DNA of 64,000 nucleotides from Haloechinothrix halophila YIM 93223 (GTDB taxonomy: Bacteria > Actinomycetota > Actinomycetes > Mycobacteriales > Pseudonocardiaceae), in contig NZ_KI632509.1 in the NCBI RefSeq assembly GCF_000504245.1, positions 619,723 to 683,722 on the forward strand, given 5' to 3'. The notes under the pieces were generated by a model. The model saw only the letters and a program-made list of their open reading frames with translations, searched no databases and was not told where the DNA came from. Of this stretch, positions 16,262 to 25,500 are shown in pieces. The translations under genes and the position numbers were made by a program. Numbering within the stretch: position 1 is the first letter of the stretch; every line of letters starts with the position of its first letter.

Positions 16262-16939
16262 CTACCGGCCGAGAGCCTGATCACCGGGTGGCGAGGCAGG
16301 TCGTTTCATCCGGCCACCCGCCGCCGCCAGTGCACCGCTGATGATGAAGTGAATCTTCGAGATGGTGGACGCCTTGAGGGGCTCGCACAGGTGTGGCTGG
16401 CACTCGATGACCTTGCAGCCCGAAGCTTCGCAGTCATGCTCGGGATACCCACCCTCCGGCGGCCGGCCTGGCGGCCTCTTGTGCCTGACCTCTCGGCACT
16501 CGTGCGGACCATCAACCCGATGCTCTATGGCCGGCTTCCCGTCGCATCGCGCACGGCACTGTCGCAGCTCGGCATAGAGCTCCTCCAATAGCCGTGCCGA
16601 GATCTTCGCTACCGGCTCGGCTCCAAGCGCAGGCTTGATGTACCTGCGGATGTAGGTTTCGTAAGTCTCACGGGTCGACTTTTCAATCTCGACGATCTTC
16701 AGCCACTCGGCGAGGGCGACGCGGAACGTCGCCCTCGTGGTGGCGTTGCGCTGCTCGTCGACTTGGGCGAGCAATCGCGTCAGTATCCGCTCGGCCACCC
16801 GCTCGTCAGTCGTTGACTCGCGCAGATAAAGCCGCTTACCGGTCAGCGGATCAGTGCCCGCGTAGACCTTCACGCGCAGCGACTTCCCCCTGCGCTCGAT
16901 CGCTCCGCAGCGCCGTATTCGTGGGGACCCCATGACCAT
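16262..16939 (-). pseudogene. int: Tyrosine integrase lacking the catalytic domain
   Basis: ATG 16939 (or 16933) starts MVMGSPRIRRCGAIERRGKS, then VKVYAGTDPLTGKRLYLREST, the arm-binding domain. The SAM-like core-binding domain follows (TRATFRVALAEWLKIVEIEK; ETYIRRYIKPALG), then a Cys/His-rich insert and ASTISKIHFIISGALAAA. The frame ends at 16262 after 225 residues. The catalytic domain (R...H-x-x-R...Y, about 200 residues) is absent, so it cannot recombine. It is immediately left of tRNA-Ala with the attachment site between, the usual arrangement for tRNA-targeting elements. The membrane cassette at 16249 occupies the place of the missing domain. Confidence 0.8.
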
Positions 16940-17020
16940 CAAGTGTACCCGCACCCATTGTGGGTCCCATTGATCAACTTCGCGAGCAAGACCGCAGACG
17001 TTTCCGCAGGTCACATGGTG

Positions 17021-17093
17021 TGGAGCCGAGGGGAATCGAACCCCTGACCTCTGCCTTGCAAAAGCAGCGCTCTACCAATTGAGCTACGGCCCC
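17021..17093 (-). tRNA. tRNA-Ala (UGC)
   Basis: 73 nt on the minus strand. Acceptor stem GGGGCCG pairs with CGGCTCC and includes the G3-U70 pair that identifies alanine tRNAs. D-arm AGCTCAATTGGTAGAGC; anticodon loop TTTGCAA (anticodon TGC); T-arm GGGGTTCGAATCCCC. CCA is not encoded. Its 3' 45 nt serve as the attachment site of the adjacent elements (copy at 4929-4975). Confidence 0.97.
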
Positions 17094-17122
17094 TCGCCGC
17101 GAGCGGTTCGCTCGCGGATGGA

Positions 17123-17311
17123 TCAGTTCTGGCCGGACGCCCCCTGCGTGCTCTTCGCCGGAGTCGAGCCGTTCGTGCTAGCCGAACCAAGCGGAGTCTC
17201 GGACGGGGCGGTCGCCTCACGCCAGAGGTCCGCCTCGGACTTCGCGTCCTTATTCCGCTTCAGCACGAAGAGCACGCCTGCGATACCAGCCAGCACCAGC
17301 AGCTTCTTCAT
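17123..17311 (-). CDS. DLW-39 family small membrane protein
   Basis: 62 residues: a hydrophobic start MKKLLVLAGIAGVLFVLKRN, then KDAKSEADLWREAT containing the DLW motif that names this actinobacterial family of short proteins, and a longer Ser/Thr/Gly-rich tail than usual (family members are about 39 residues). Located beside tRNA-Ala downstream of the gyrase operon, its usual place. Function unknown. Confidence 0.85.
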   Translation of the reverse strand: MKKLLVLAGIAGVLFVLKRNKDAKSEADLWREATAPSETPLGSASTNGSTPAKSTQGASGQN

Positions 17312-17641
17312 GACCGCTTCGCCTCCTCCGCACTACGCCGAACTTGCCCGATGCTACCGCCTGGCGCTGCGGATGTGTCGCGCACCCCACCCAACGCCAA
17401 TGCTTCACGTGAAACACGCCGGTTTGGCCAGCAGCCGCGAAATCCGCGTCGTGCGGCTACTACTCGACCTGTGTGTCCCACGATATGTGTTCCCTCGCGA
17501 CCACCCGGTATGTTGGTCTGTTCGAGTCACTTCCCGAGTCCGCTCGGCTAACCCACGGGGGTCGCACGTGCGCATCAACGAAGTCACCGGCCACCACTCG
17601 GCGGCTGGTCGGCGCGCCGACCTGAACGGCCGAGGCTGACG
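17312..17641. other. Intergenic region with a parS-like site
   Basis: About 330 bp between the leftward DLW-39 gene and rightward idi. Apart from the parS-like palindrome at 17401-17416, I see no gene. Confidence 0.5.
17401..17416. other. parS-like ParB binding site
   Basis: TGCTTCACGTGAAACA matches the consensus TGTTTCACGTGAAACA at 15 of 16 positions. Isolated from the other parS sites by about 24 kb, on the gyrase side of the origin. Confidence 0.8.
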
Positions 17642-18226
17642 ATGGAAGAAGTCGTACTCGTCGACGACAACGGCAACCGAGTCGGCACGGCTGACAAGGC
17701 CACGGTCCACCACCAGGAGACACCGCTGCACCTGGCGTTCTCGGCGTACGTGTTCAACTCGCGGGGCGAGTTCCTCATCACCCGCCGCGCCGCGACCAAG
17801 AAGACCTGGCCACACGCGTGGACCAACAGCTGCTGTGGCCACCCGCTTCCGGACGAAGGACTGCCTGCTGCGGTCGCCCGACGACTCCAGGACGAACTCG
17901 GGCTGGCAAGTACCGCCATCGACCTTGTGCTCCCCACGTTCCGCTACCGCGCCGAGATGCCGAACGGCGTCGTCGAACACGAACTCTGCCCGGTCTTCCG
18001 GGTACGGGCCGACAACACGCCAGAGCCAGACCCCAGCGAGGTTTCAGACACCCTGTGGCTCCCGTGGGACGCATTCGTCTCCGGCGTCCTCAGCGGTGAC
18101 CTCACGATCTCGCCCTGGTGCTACGAGCAGGTCGTCGCGCTGAGCAAGCTCGCCGACGATCCGCGGGACTGGAACGTCGCCAGCACCGCGGACCTACCGT
18201 CAGCGGCACGGCACACCGAGCGCTGA
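17642..18226 (+). CDS. idi: Isopentenyl-diphosphate delta-isomerase, type I
   Basis: 194 residues. Interconverts IPP and DMAPP for isoprenoid synthesis in the cytosol. Family marks: NUDIX fold with the metal-site TNSCCGHPLPDEG (catalytic Cys in SCCGHP), RRAATKKTWPHAWTN, RRLQDELGL and the C-terminal catalytic EHELCPVF. SPWCYEQ matches the typical end. Full length. The ATG at 17642 follows GGCCGAGGCTGACG, a weak site. It ends 14 bp before a convergent MFS gene. Confidence 0.95.
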   Translation: MEEVVLVDDNGNRVGTADKATVHHQETPLHLAFSAYVFNSRGEFLITRRAATKKTWPHAWTNSCCGHPLPDEGLPAAVARRLQDELGLASTAIDLVLPTFRYRAEMPNGVVEHELCPVFRVRADNTPEPDPSEVSDTLWLPWDAFVSGVLSGDLTISPWCYEQVVALSKLADDPRDWNVASTADLPSAARHTER

Positions 18227-18240
18227 CCCTCCGCCGCGAC

Positions 18241-19509
18241 TCATGCGGCCTCGCGCTCGGCCGCGTCGATCCTGCCGTCGGTCGCGATCGCCATCCCACC
18301 AAGCATCGTGAGCACCACCAGCGCCGTGATCGCGAACGTCGTCTGCAGCCCGAATAGCTGCGCCAGGAGCCCACCAGCGAGGGCTCCGAGCGGTCTGGTT
18401 CCCCAAGCGACGAGCCGGTAGCCGCTGTTGACACGTCCGAGTAGTCGGTTGGGTGTGATTCGCTGCCGCAACGACACCACGATCACGTTCCAGGCGACGA
18501 TGCCGATACCTCCGATGAAGAACCCAGCACCGATCACGAAGGGGTTCGCTGTCGCGGCCGGGATGCCGACGAGCATTGCGCCACAGAGGATAGAAAACGC
18601 GAGCGCCCGGGCACGGCCGAGCACTCGGCCGATCCATTCAGCGACGAATGAACCGAACAGGCTTCCCCCGGCGATGGTCGCCAACAGCATGCCGAAGGCC
18701 TGCTCAGACAACCTCATCGCGGAACTCTCCCCGACCGCGTACAGGACGAAAACGGCCAACGTCGCACTGGTCGCGAGGTTGAACAGGCCGGTCATGACGG
18801 CGAACGTCCGCAACAGCTGGTGACGCCCAAGGAAACGTAGCCCTTCTGCGATGTCGGTGCGCATGGTCGTGCGTTGGGATCGCTCGATCCGGAACGAGCC
18901 GCGCACGAACACCAGCGCGACCACCGCGACACCCCACAGCGCTGCTGGGGCCGAGAGGGCAATCGCCACGCCTGTCGCCACCAAGAAACCGGCCAGGGGT
19001 GGACCGACGAAGTCGTTGGCGGTCAACTCGGCCGCATACAGACGCCCGTTGGCGCGCGGGAGCAGGTCCGGGCGCACAACCTGCGGCAGGATCGATTGGG
19101 CCGACGTGTCATACATCGTCTCGGCGATGCCCAGGCCAAGTGCGGCGGCATACAGAACCCATATCGAGCCGACGTCGACAAGAGCGACGAGCCCCAGCAC
19201 AGCGATGAGCAACGCCCGGACGCCGTTCGCTCCCAGCATCGCCCTGCGCCGATCGAGCCGGTCGGCAAGTGCGCCCGCGGGCAACGCGAAGAAAAGCCAC
19301 GGCAACGTCACGGCGGCGGTCAGCCCGGCGATCAGCGTAGGAGACCGCGTGAACTGTATGGCCACCAGGGGCAGCGCGATCTTGATGATCCCATCGGCGA
19401 GGTTGGACAAGCCGGACGACACCCACAGCCGCCAGTAGTTGGTTCCCAATGCCCGTCCTGGCCGGGGCGCGATCTGAGTACTCCCGGACGCGAAACCGTC
19501 ATCCGCCAT
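18241..19509 (-). CDS. MFS transporter (drug efflux type)
   Basis: 422 residues from ATG 19509 with about 12 membrane helices and family signatures FALPAGALADRLDRRRAMLG (MFS motif A, loop 2-3) and LPRANGRLYAAELTANDFVGPPLAG. Related to MFS proteins that export drugs or lipophilic compounds. Divergent from an ArsR-like regulator gene (19585) across a perfect palindrome (19526-19549), so probably a regulated efflux unit. Substrate unknown. Confidence 0.9.
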   Translation of the reverse strand: MADDGFASGSTQIAPRPGRALGTNYWRLWVSSGLSNLADGIIKIALPLVAIQFTRSPTLIAGLTAAVTLPWLFFALPAGALADRLDRRRAMLGANGVRALLIAVLGLVALVDVGSIWVLYAAALGLGIAETMYDTSAQSILPQVVRPDLLPRANGRLYAAELTANDFVGPPLAGFLVATGVAIALSAPAALWGVAVVALVFVRGSFRIERSQRTTMRTDIAEGLRFLGRHQLLRTFAVMTGLFNLATSATLAVFVLYAVGESSAMRLSEQAFGMLLATIAGGSLFGSFVAEWIGRVLGRARALAFSILCGAMLVGIPAATANPFVIGAGFFIGGIGIVAWNVIVVSLRQRITPNRLLGRVNSGYRLVAWGTRPLGALAGGLLAQLFGLQTTFAITALVVLTMLGGMAIATDGRIDAAEREAA

Positions 19510-19525
19510 GATTCGAGGAAAACAC

Positions 19526-19549
19526 ATCGATGGAGAAAACTCCATCGAT
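19526..19549. promoter_or_regulatory. Palindromic operator between MFS gene and ArsR-like regulator
   Basis: ATCGATGGAG (19526-19535) - AAAA - CTCCATCGAT (19540-19549), perfect 10-bp arms. It lies 16 nt upstream of the MFS start and 35 nt upstream of the regulator ATG, as expected for a repressor site acting on both. Confidence 0.7.
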
Positions 19550-19584
19550 ATGAAGTATCAATCCGTCCGTATTACTCTGCGGGC

Positions 19585-20154
19585 ATGGATGATCGGGACA
19601 CGGAGCAGCTGCCGACGAACTCTGCACCTGAGCTACGGAATCGCCGTGAGGTAACGGCGGACGAGGCCAAGGCCCTGGGGCATCCGCTGCGTCTACGGAT
19701 CCTGCGGCTCTGCCGACAGCACGAACTGACGAACAAGCAATTGGCTGACCGGCTGGGTCGTGACCCGGGGACAGTGCTTTATCACGTTCGGCACCTCGTC
19801 GACGTGGGCTTCTTGGAGCAAGCGCCCGTACGAAGCGGCGACAGCGGCGCCCTGGAAAAGCCGTATCGGACAGCGACCGATACCTGGGGGTTGTCCGTTC
19901 CACCGGCGACCACGGAGCCCGAAGGCGCGATTGCCCCTATCCAGGCCTTTCAAGACGAACTGCGTGAGGCAGGTTCGAACTCCGTCCAGACCTACGCGCG
20001 GTTCATGCTGCACCTCTCGCCCGACGACATCGCCGAGCTGGATCGCCGAATCTGCGCGGTTCTTGACGAATACGTCGAGACCGAGGAAGCCCGCCGCGAC
20101 CAACCCGTGTACGGGGGCATCTTCGTCCTGCACCGACTCGCCGACGAGGACTGA
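19585..20154 (+). CDS. ArsR-type helix-turn-helix regulator
   Basis: 189 residues from ATG 19585. Winged helix at about residues 20-75 (ALGHPLRLRILRLCRQHELT; NKQLADRLGRDPGTVLYHVRHLV, with FLEQAPVRSGDSG as wing), the classic ArsR/SmtB-like start, then a C-terminal domain of about 100 residues for ligand or dimer contacts. No metal-binding Cys cluster. Divergent from the MFS gene with a palindrome between, so a likely local repressor of the efflux gene. An in-frame opening extends far upstream but is only a shadow of the MFS gene. Confidence 0.88.
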   Translation: MDDRDTEQLPTNSAPELRNRREVTADEAKALGHPLRLRILRLCRQHELTNKQLADRLGRDPGTVLYHVRHLVDVGFLEQAPVRSGDSGALEKPYRTATDTWGLSVPPATTEPEGAIAPIQAFQDELREAGSNSVQTYARFMLHLSPDDIAELDRRICAVLDEYVETEEARRDQPVYGGIFVLHRLADED

Positions 20155-20172
20155 CGCACTGGCTTCGTGACG

Positions 20173-21375
20173 CTACGTCTCAACGCCCGTTTCGGCACAT
20201 CGCTCTGCGCGTACGACGCTGCGGTCGGACGCACCGGTCGGTCGAAAGCGATCAAGCAGCCATAGCAGAACGCCGCACAACACTGACGCCGCCGCGATCA
20301 GTTGCAGCACCGCGGGAAGCCCGAGGGCAGGCACGAACGCCCCCACCGCCGCAGGTGCGACGATCGAGCTGATGGCCCCGACCACCAGCGCTACGGTGAA
20401 GCCGTCACCGGGCCGGTCCGCGACAGCCTCGGCGGTCCAGATCGCGAGCACCGCCGAGCCGACCATATACGCAGCTCCGAAGAGCAGGGCGGACACCAGC
20501 ACCATGGTCAGCGAGGCCCGTCCGAGGGCCAGCAGAGCGAGGGACCCGCCGACCACGACGAGGCACGCCGCGCCCGCCCTCGCCGGTCCGATCACGCCAG
20601 TGACGGTGCCCGTGCGCAGCCCTAGAAGCCCGCCGATGCCGATCACCGCGATCAGGGTCGCACCTGCGGCAGCCGCGAGCCCGCCGCTGCGGGCCGCATC
20701 GCTGGCGTAGGTGAAGTAGATGGTGCACGCCGCGAAGTAGACAACGGCGTAGGCCAGCGGTCTCACCATGCTGCGGCGCAGTGGCGGACGCGGGGTGGCG
20801 GGCCCGCCAGCTCGCGGGCGCAGGCGTGGCACCGTGCGCAGGTTGATTACGGCGGCCACCGCCGCGGCGAGCGCGATGCCGGTCCAGGCAAGCCGCCAGG
20901 AGGTCAGCGTCGCGATCACGCCGAGCATCCCGAGCCCGAGCAGGCCGCCACTGGTACCGGTGGTGATCACCGCTAGCAGGGTCGGTCGGTGTCGGACCGG
21001 TACCATCGCCGCGACGATGTCGGAGTACGGCGCCCACACCCAGCCCGCGGAACTGCCCGCGAGCACCGCACCCGCTGCCAGCAGCCCCGGCGTCGGCGCT
21101 AACGCGACCGTCGCGGCTCCCGCCACCCCGCACAGGCCGCCGACGGTCGTCGGGGCCCGAGTGCCGAAGCGGGCGGCGACGTAGGGGACACACATGAGCC
21201 CGGCTAGATAGCCAGCGAAGGTGCCGCTGGCTATCAACCCGAGTAGCAACTCCGAGAGACCGAACTCCGCACGCACGTCAGGCAGCGTCAGGCCGTAGGC
21301 GTAGCGGGCCATGCCGAAGGCGACACCAACGACGGCGGCACCGCCAACACCGAGCCGTACCGTCGAAGAGTCCAC
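20173..21375 (-). CDS. MFS transporter (YbfB/YjiJ-like)
   Basis: 400 residues from GTG 21375 with about 12 membrane helices; starts VRLGVGGAAVVGVAFGMARY, followed by AYGLTLPDVRAEFGLS, typical of YbfB/YjiJ-type major facilitator proteins. The C-terminal tail is basic and cytoplasmic. Convergent with the ArsR-like gene (18 bp gap), so not part of that unit. Substrate not predictable. Confidence 0.88.
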   Translation of the reverse strand: MDSSTVRLGVGGAAVVGVAFGMARYAYGLTLPDVRAEFGLSELLLGLIASGTFAGYLAGLMCVPYVAARFGTRAPTTVGGLCGVAGAATVALAPTPGLLAAGAVLAGSSAGWVWAPYSDIVAAMVPVRHRPTLLAVITTGTSGGLLGLGMLGVIATLTSWRLAWTGIALAAAVAAVINLRTVPRLRPRAGGPATPRPPLRRSMVRPLAYAVVYFAACTIYFTYASDAARSGGLAAAAGATLIAVIGIGGLLGLRTGTVTGVIGPARAGAACLVVVGGSLALLALGRASLTMVLVSALLFGAAYMVGSAVLAIWTAEAVADRPGDGFTVALVVGAISSIVAPAAVGAFVPALGLPAVLQLIAAASVLCGVLLWLLDRFRPTGASDRSVVRAERCAETGVET

Positions 21376-21518
21376 ACCACTACGTTCTCATTACGGACGA
21401 CCTGATCGGCATACGATCGGCTGGGGTGAGACAGACCGCACTGGAGCCTGATTCACGATGGCGACACCTCCAGCTCATCTCAAGTCGTTATCGGTGCCAC
21501 ACACCTCCCCAAACACAA

Positions 21519-21553
21519 AACGCCGCCCTGACCGTGCTGGTCAGGGCGGCGTT
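21519..21553 (-). terminator. Intrinsic terminator of tRNA-Ile
   Basis: Perfect 15-bp arms (AACGCCGCCCTGACC / GGTCAGGGCGGCGTT) with a 5-nt loop. Read on the minus strand the hairpin ends in TTTTGTGTTTGG, 8 nt after the tRNA-Ile 3' end. Confidence 0.85.
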
Positions 21554-21560
21554 GTGGGGG

Positions 21561-21634
21561 TGGGCCTACCAGGACTTGAACCTGGGACCTCTTCGTTATC
21601 AGCGAAGCGCTCTAACCGCCTGAGCTATAGGCCC
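21561..21634 (-). tRNA. tRNA-Ile (GAU)
   Basis: 74 nt, minus strand. Acceptor stem GGGCCTA/TAGGCCC, D-arm AGCTCAGGCGGTTAGAGC, anticodon loop CTGATAA (GAT), T-arm CCAGGTTCAAGTCCTGG; discriminator A, no encoded CCA. Normal position downstream of DUF3566 and gyrA in actinobacteria. Confidence 0.97.
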
Positions 21635-21728
21635 TTACAACGTCGATAAGACTACCGCATGGCCTCGGCGGTCAAGGAAACCACCCCGGGGCGTTCAGGA
21701 CCACCGCCATGCGCTGCTATTACACGCG

Positions 21729-22487
21729 CTACTCCCGCTCGGACAACGTCACCTCGAGCCCGCCTGCCAGGTCGGCCGAGACGTTGTAGATGAACGCACA
21801 CACCGTCGCCAGCGCCGACATCAGCACGATATTGATCATGCCGATGATGGCCGCTACGCCGAAGACGTTGCCCGCGCTGATGAGCGGATCGGACACCACA
21901 TCGTCGCCCTCGCCGGACACCAGTGAGGTGTAGGTGCCGTTGAGCTTGTCCCACACTCCCATGCCGTCGAGCACGATGTAGAGCAATCCGACCGCGACCA
22001 GCCACACCAGGAACAGCGCGACACCGAGCACCAGGGACAGCTTCAGCACCGACCACGGGTCGATCCGCTTGATCTGCAGGCTCGCGCGCCGAGGACCTCG
22101 ACCCGGTCTGCGCAACGCGGACGGCGCCGTTCGAGTGGTTGTGTCCGCCCCAGCCGCACCCACGTTGCCCTGCCCCTTCATGCCAGTGGAGTTCCCATAA
22201 TGCTGCTGTCCAGTGACGGGGTTGCCGAACATCCCCTTGGCGGCGGTACCAGTCACAACGGGCAGATCACCAGTATGCGACATCGGCTCGTCGACACCGT
22301 GATCACCCGCGTCCGCGTCGTCCTCGGACCGCGCAGGAAAATAGGCGGTGTCCGCGTCAGGTGAAACCTCCGCCGTCTCCTTTGCCACCCGCTGCCACGG
22401 CGGCGCCTGGTGCACCTCGCCGTTTGGTTCCTGGTCGATACCGCGTTCCGCGCCGTCGACCTGCCTGCCATCTTCGGGTGGTGCCAT
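21729..22487 (-). CDS. DUF3566 transmembrane protein
   Basis: 252 residues. Residues 1-135 are hydrophilic and disordered; the conserved domain begins ASLQIKRIDPWSVLKLSLVL with two membrane helices (about residues 150-170 and 212-235: FGVAAIIGMINIVLMSALAT) and ends AFIYNVSADLAGGLEVTLSE. This matches the actinobacterial DUF3566 protein always found after gyrA. Starts 43 bp downstream of gyrA, so probably in the gyrBA operon. Function unknown. Confidence 0.92.
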   Translation of the reverse strand: MAPPEDGRQVDGAERGIDQEPNGEVHQAPPWQRVAKETAEVSPDADTAYFPARSEDDADAGDHGVDEPMSHTGDLPVVTGTAAKGMFGNPVTGQQHYGNSTGMKGQGNVGAAGADTTTRTAPSALRRPGRGPRRASLQIKRIDPWSVLKLSLVLGVALFLVWLVAVGLLYIVLDGMGVWDKLNGTYTSLVSGEGDDVVSDPLISAGNVFGVAAIIGMINIVLMSALATVCAFIYNVSADLAGGLEVTLSERE

Positions 22488-22529
22488 AACGTCGTCCCTC
22501 GCTCACTTACGGCGCGATCGGCGCCGCTG

Positions 22530-25500
22530 TCACTCCGCAGTTTCCGAGTTCGTCGACTCCGGCTCCGACTCCGCTTCTTCACCGACATCGTTGGGCTCAT
22601 CGGCGTTACGCGCAACCGCGAGCAACGTGGTGCCCTCGTCCAGGTTCATCAACCGCACGCCCTTGGTCTGCCTGCCGGCCTTCCGAACCTGGTCCGAACC
22701 GGTCCTGATCACACCGCCGGTCGATGTGATGGCATAGAGCTCGTCGTCAGTGTTGACGATGAGCGCTCCGACCAGCCTGCCACGACGATTGTCGTACTGG
22801 AGTGTGAGCACACCCTTGCCGCCCCTGCCCTGGACCGGGTAATCCTCGATCGCGGTCCGTTTCGCGTAGCCACCCGTGGTCGCGACCAGCAGGAAAGTGC
22901 CTTCCTGCACGACGTCCATCGCGAGCAGTTCATCCCCTTCATTGAACCGCATACCAAGGACACCGGATGTCGCCCTGCCCATCGGGCGCAGCACGTCGTC
23001 GGACGCGTGGAACCGGATCGACTGGCCATCGGCCGAGACCAGCAAAAGGTCGTCGTCACCCGATGCCAGCACCGCTCCGACGAGTTCATCGCCATCGCGC
23101 AGGTTGATGCCGATCAGTCCGCCGCTGCGGTTGGAGTCGAAGTCGCTCAGCCGCGACTTCTTCACCAGCCCGGCCTTGGTCGCCAGCACCAGGTACGGCG
23201 CGACCTCGTAGTCGGCGATCTGGATGATCTGCGCGATCTCCTCATCAGGCTGGAACGCGAGCAGGTTCGCGACGTGCTGCCCACGCGCGTTTCGGCTCGC
23301 CTCGGGCAGTTCGTAGGCCTTAGCCCGGTACACCCGGCCCTTGTTGGTGAAGAACAGGATCCAGTCGTGCGTGGAACACACGAAGAAGTGCTGCACGATG
23401 TCGTCCTGCTTCAACGTCGCGCCCTGCACGCCCTTGCCGCCACGCTTCTGCGAGCGGTACAGATCAGTCTTGGTGCGCTTCGCGTACCCGGTCCGGGTAA
23501 TGGTGACGACGACGTCCTCAACCGCGATCAGATCCTCGACCGAGACATCGCCGTCATACGGGATGATCTGCGTGCGCCGGTCGTCGCCACGCTTGTCGAC
23601 GATCGCCTTCAGCTCATCCTTGATGATCTGCCGCTGCCGCTCCGGACGCTCGAGAATGTCCTTGAGGTCGGCGATCTCGCGCTCGATCTCGGCCAGTTCG
23701 TCGATGATCTTCTGATGTTCCAGCGCGGCCAGCTTGCGCAGCTGCATGTCCAGGATCGCGGTGGCCTGCACCTCGTCGACGTCGAGCAGCTCCATCAGGC
23801 CGGTGCGCGCCTGGTCGGCCGTCGGCGACCGGCGGATCAGCGCGATGACCTCGTCGAGCATGTCCAGCGCCTTGACGAGCCCGCGCAGGATGTGCGCCCG
23901 CTCTTCCTTCTTGCGCAGCCGGTAGCGGGTGCGCCGGACGACGACCTCGACCTGGTGGTGGACGTAGTGCCTGATGATCTGATCGAGCCGTAGCGTGCGG
24001 GGCACGCCATCGACGATCGACAGCATGTTCACACCGAAGTTGTGCTGCAGCTGGGTGTGCTTGTAGAGGTTGTTCAGCACGACCTTGGCGACCGCGTCCC
24101 GCTTCAGCGTGATCACGATGCGCATGCCGCTGCGGCTGTTGGTCTCGTCTGCGATGTCGGCGATGCCGGTCAGCTTGCCGTCGCGGACGAGCACCGCGAT
24201 GTTCTCGATCAAGTTGTCCGGGTTGACCTGGTACGGCAGCTCGGACACGACCAGAATCGTGCGACCCTTCGCATCCTCCTCGACCTCGACCACCGCGCGC
24301 ATCCGTACCGAGCCACGGCCGGTGCGGTAGGCCTCCTCGATGCCGTTCGTGCCGAGGATCAGCGCCTTGGTCGGAAAGTCTGGCCCCTTGATGCGCTGCA
24401 GCATCGCGGCCAGCGTCTCGTCGTCGCCGGCCTCCCAGTTGTCCAGCGCCCAGTAGACGCCTTCGGCGACCTCGCGCAGGTTGTGCGGCGGGATGTTGGT
24501 CGCCATACCGACAGCGATGCCGGAACCGCCGTTGACCAGCAGGTTCGGGATGCGCGCCGGCAGCACGTCGGGTTCGAGCGTCTTGCCGTCGTAGTTATCG
24601 GAGAAGTCGACCGTGTCTTCTTCGATGTCGGCCAGCATCTCCATGGCCAGCGGGGTCAGCCTGGCTTCGGTGTTGTGGCTGACGAACCCGTTAGTGATGA
24701 AGGCGTGGTCGTCGCTGTCGACTCGCAAGCTGTAGACCGGCTGGACTCCGGCGTCAGTCACCGAGGAGACCTCGGCGTAGTAGTAACGGCCGTCGACAAG
24801 TGGCTCGACGACGTCGAGCACGTCGGGGTTCGTAATGTGCTCGGTGATCTCGTCGCGGCGTGATTCCCAGCGCTCGATGCGATCGACGTTGTGCCTGCGC
24901 AGCCAGTCGCGCTCGGTCCACCGGGTCGCACCGTGCTCGCGGATGTAATCGGCGACGAACGGCACGTGATCCGAAGACTTCGAGGTCGACTCCGTCGGCA
25001 GGCCGTCGAGGATCGCGACGAGCTTCTGCTGCTTTGCGCTGTGGAAGCCGATCCTGGTTGCGAACAACCGGGCGTCACGGCGGTTGGTGATCACCAGCTT
25101 GCGCTCGCCGCTCTCGTACCGCACGAGCTTGGCGACGATGCCGAACTCAAGCAGCAGCTGGTGGACGTCTTGAGAGAGCTGCTCGCTGTAGGTCGAGTAG
25201 CTGATCTGCACCGAGTTCCGCGGCAGTGCCGAGCACGAGCCGTCACCTGTGAACAAGCCGACCAGGAAGGCCCGCTTGATGGTCTTACTCGCCGCCCATA
25301 CGAAGTCCGGCACCCGCTTCTGTGCGCTGCGTTGGCCGATCAGTCCGCCGAGCACGCTGCGCCGCAACGCGGTCAGGTCATGAATGTCTAGTTCGTGGAT
25401 CACCGAGCCGGATGCGATGCGCCGCGTCGACGTGTACCTCGGTCCGCCGACAACGCCGTCGTAGACGTCCACGATGTAACGGAAGAAGTCCTCATCGACG

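Larger units (their letters stand above)
4929..17065. mobile_element. Decayed integrative element bounded by tRNA-Ala att repeats
   Basis: Bounded by the 47-bp direct repeat of the tRNA-Ala 3' end. Inside, in order: NACHT ATPase; TcmP, the three-Cys protein and a regulator; small zinc-ribbon and hypothetical genes; SprT-like protease; a MobF relaxase tail; a HAD remnant; a two-gene cassette; a truncated integrase next to the intact tRNA. Integrase and relaxase are both broken, so the element should be immobile by itself. A second integrase relic outside the left repeat indicates a tandem older element, whose far end is not recognisable in the window. Codon use and lower GC in several genes fit acquisition by transfer. 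Boundaries are inferred from the repeat alone. Confidence 0.6.

Noticed and set aside
18874..19584. N-terminal extension of the ArsR-like regulator
   Set aside because: The frame is open upstream only because it is antisense to the MFS gene; the conserved regulator begins at ATG 19585.
22410..23993. Long rightward open frame opposite gyrA
   Set aside because: Lies entirely antisense to conserved gyrA codons. GC-rich third positions create such mirror frames; no ribosome site or recognisable domain.
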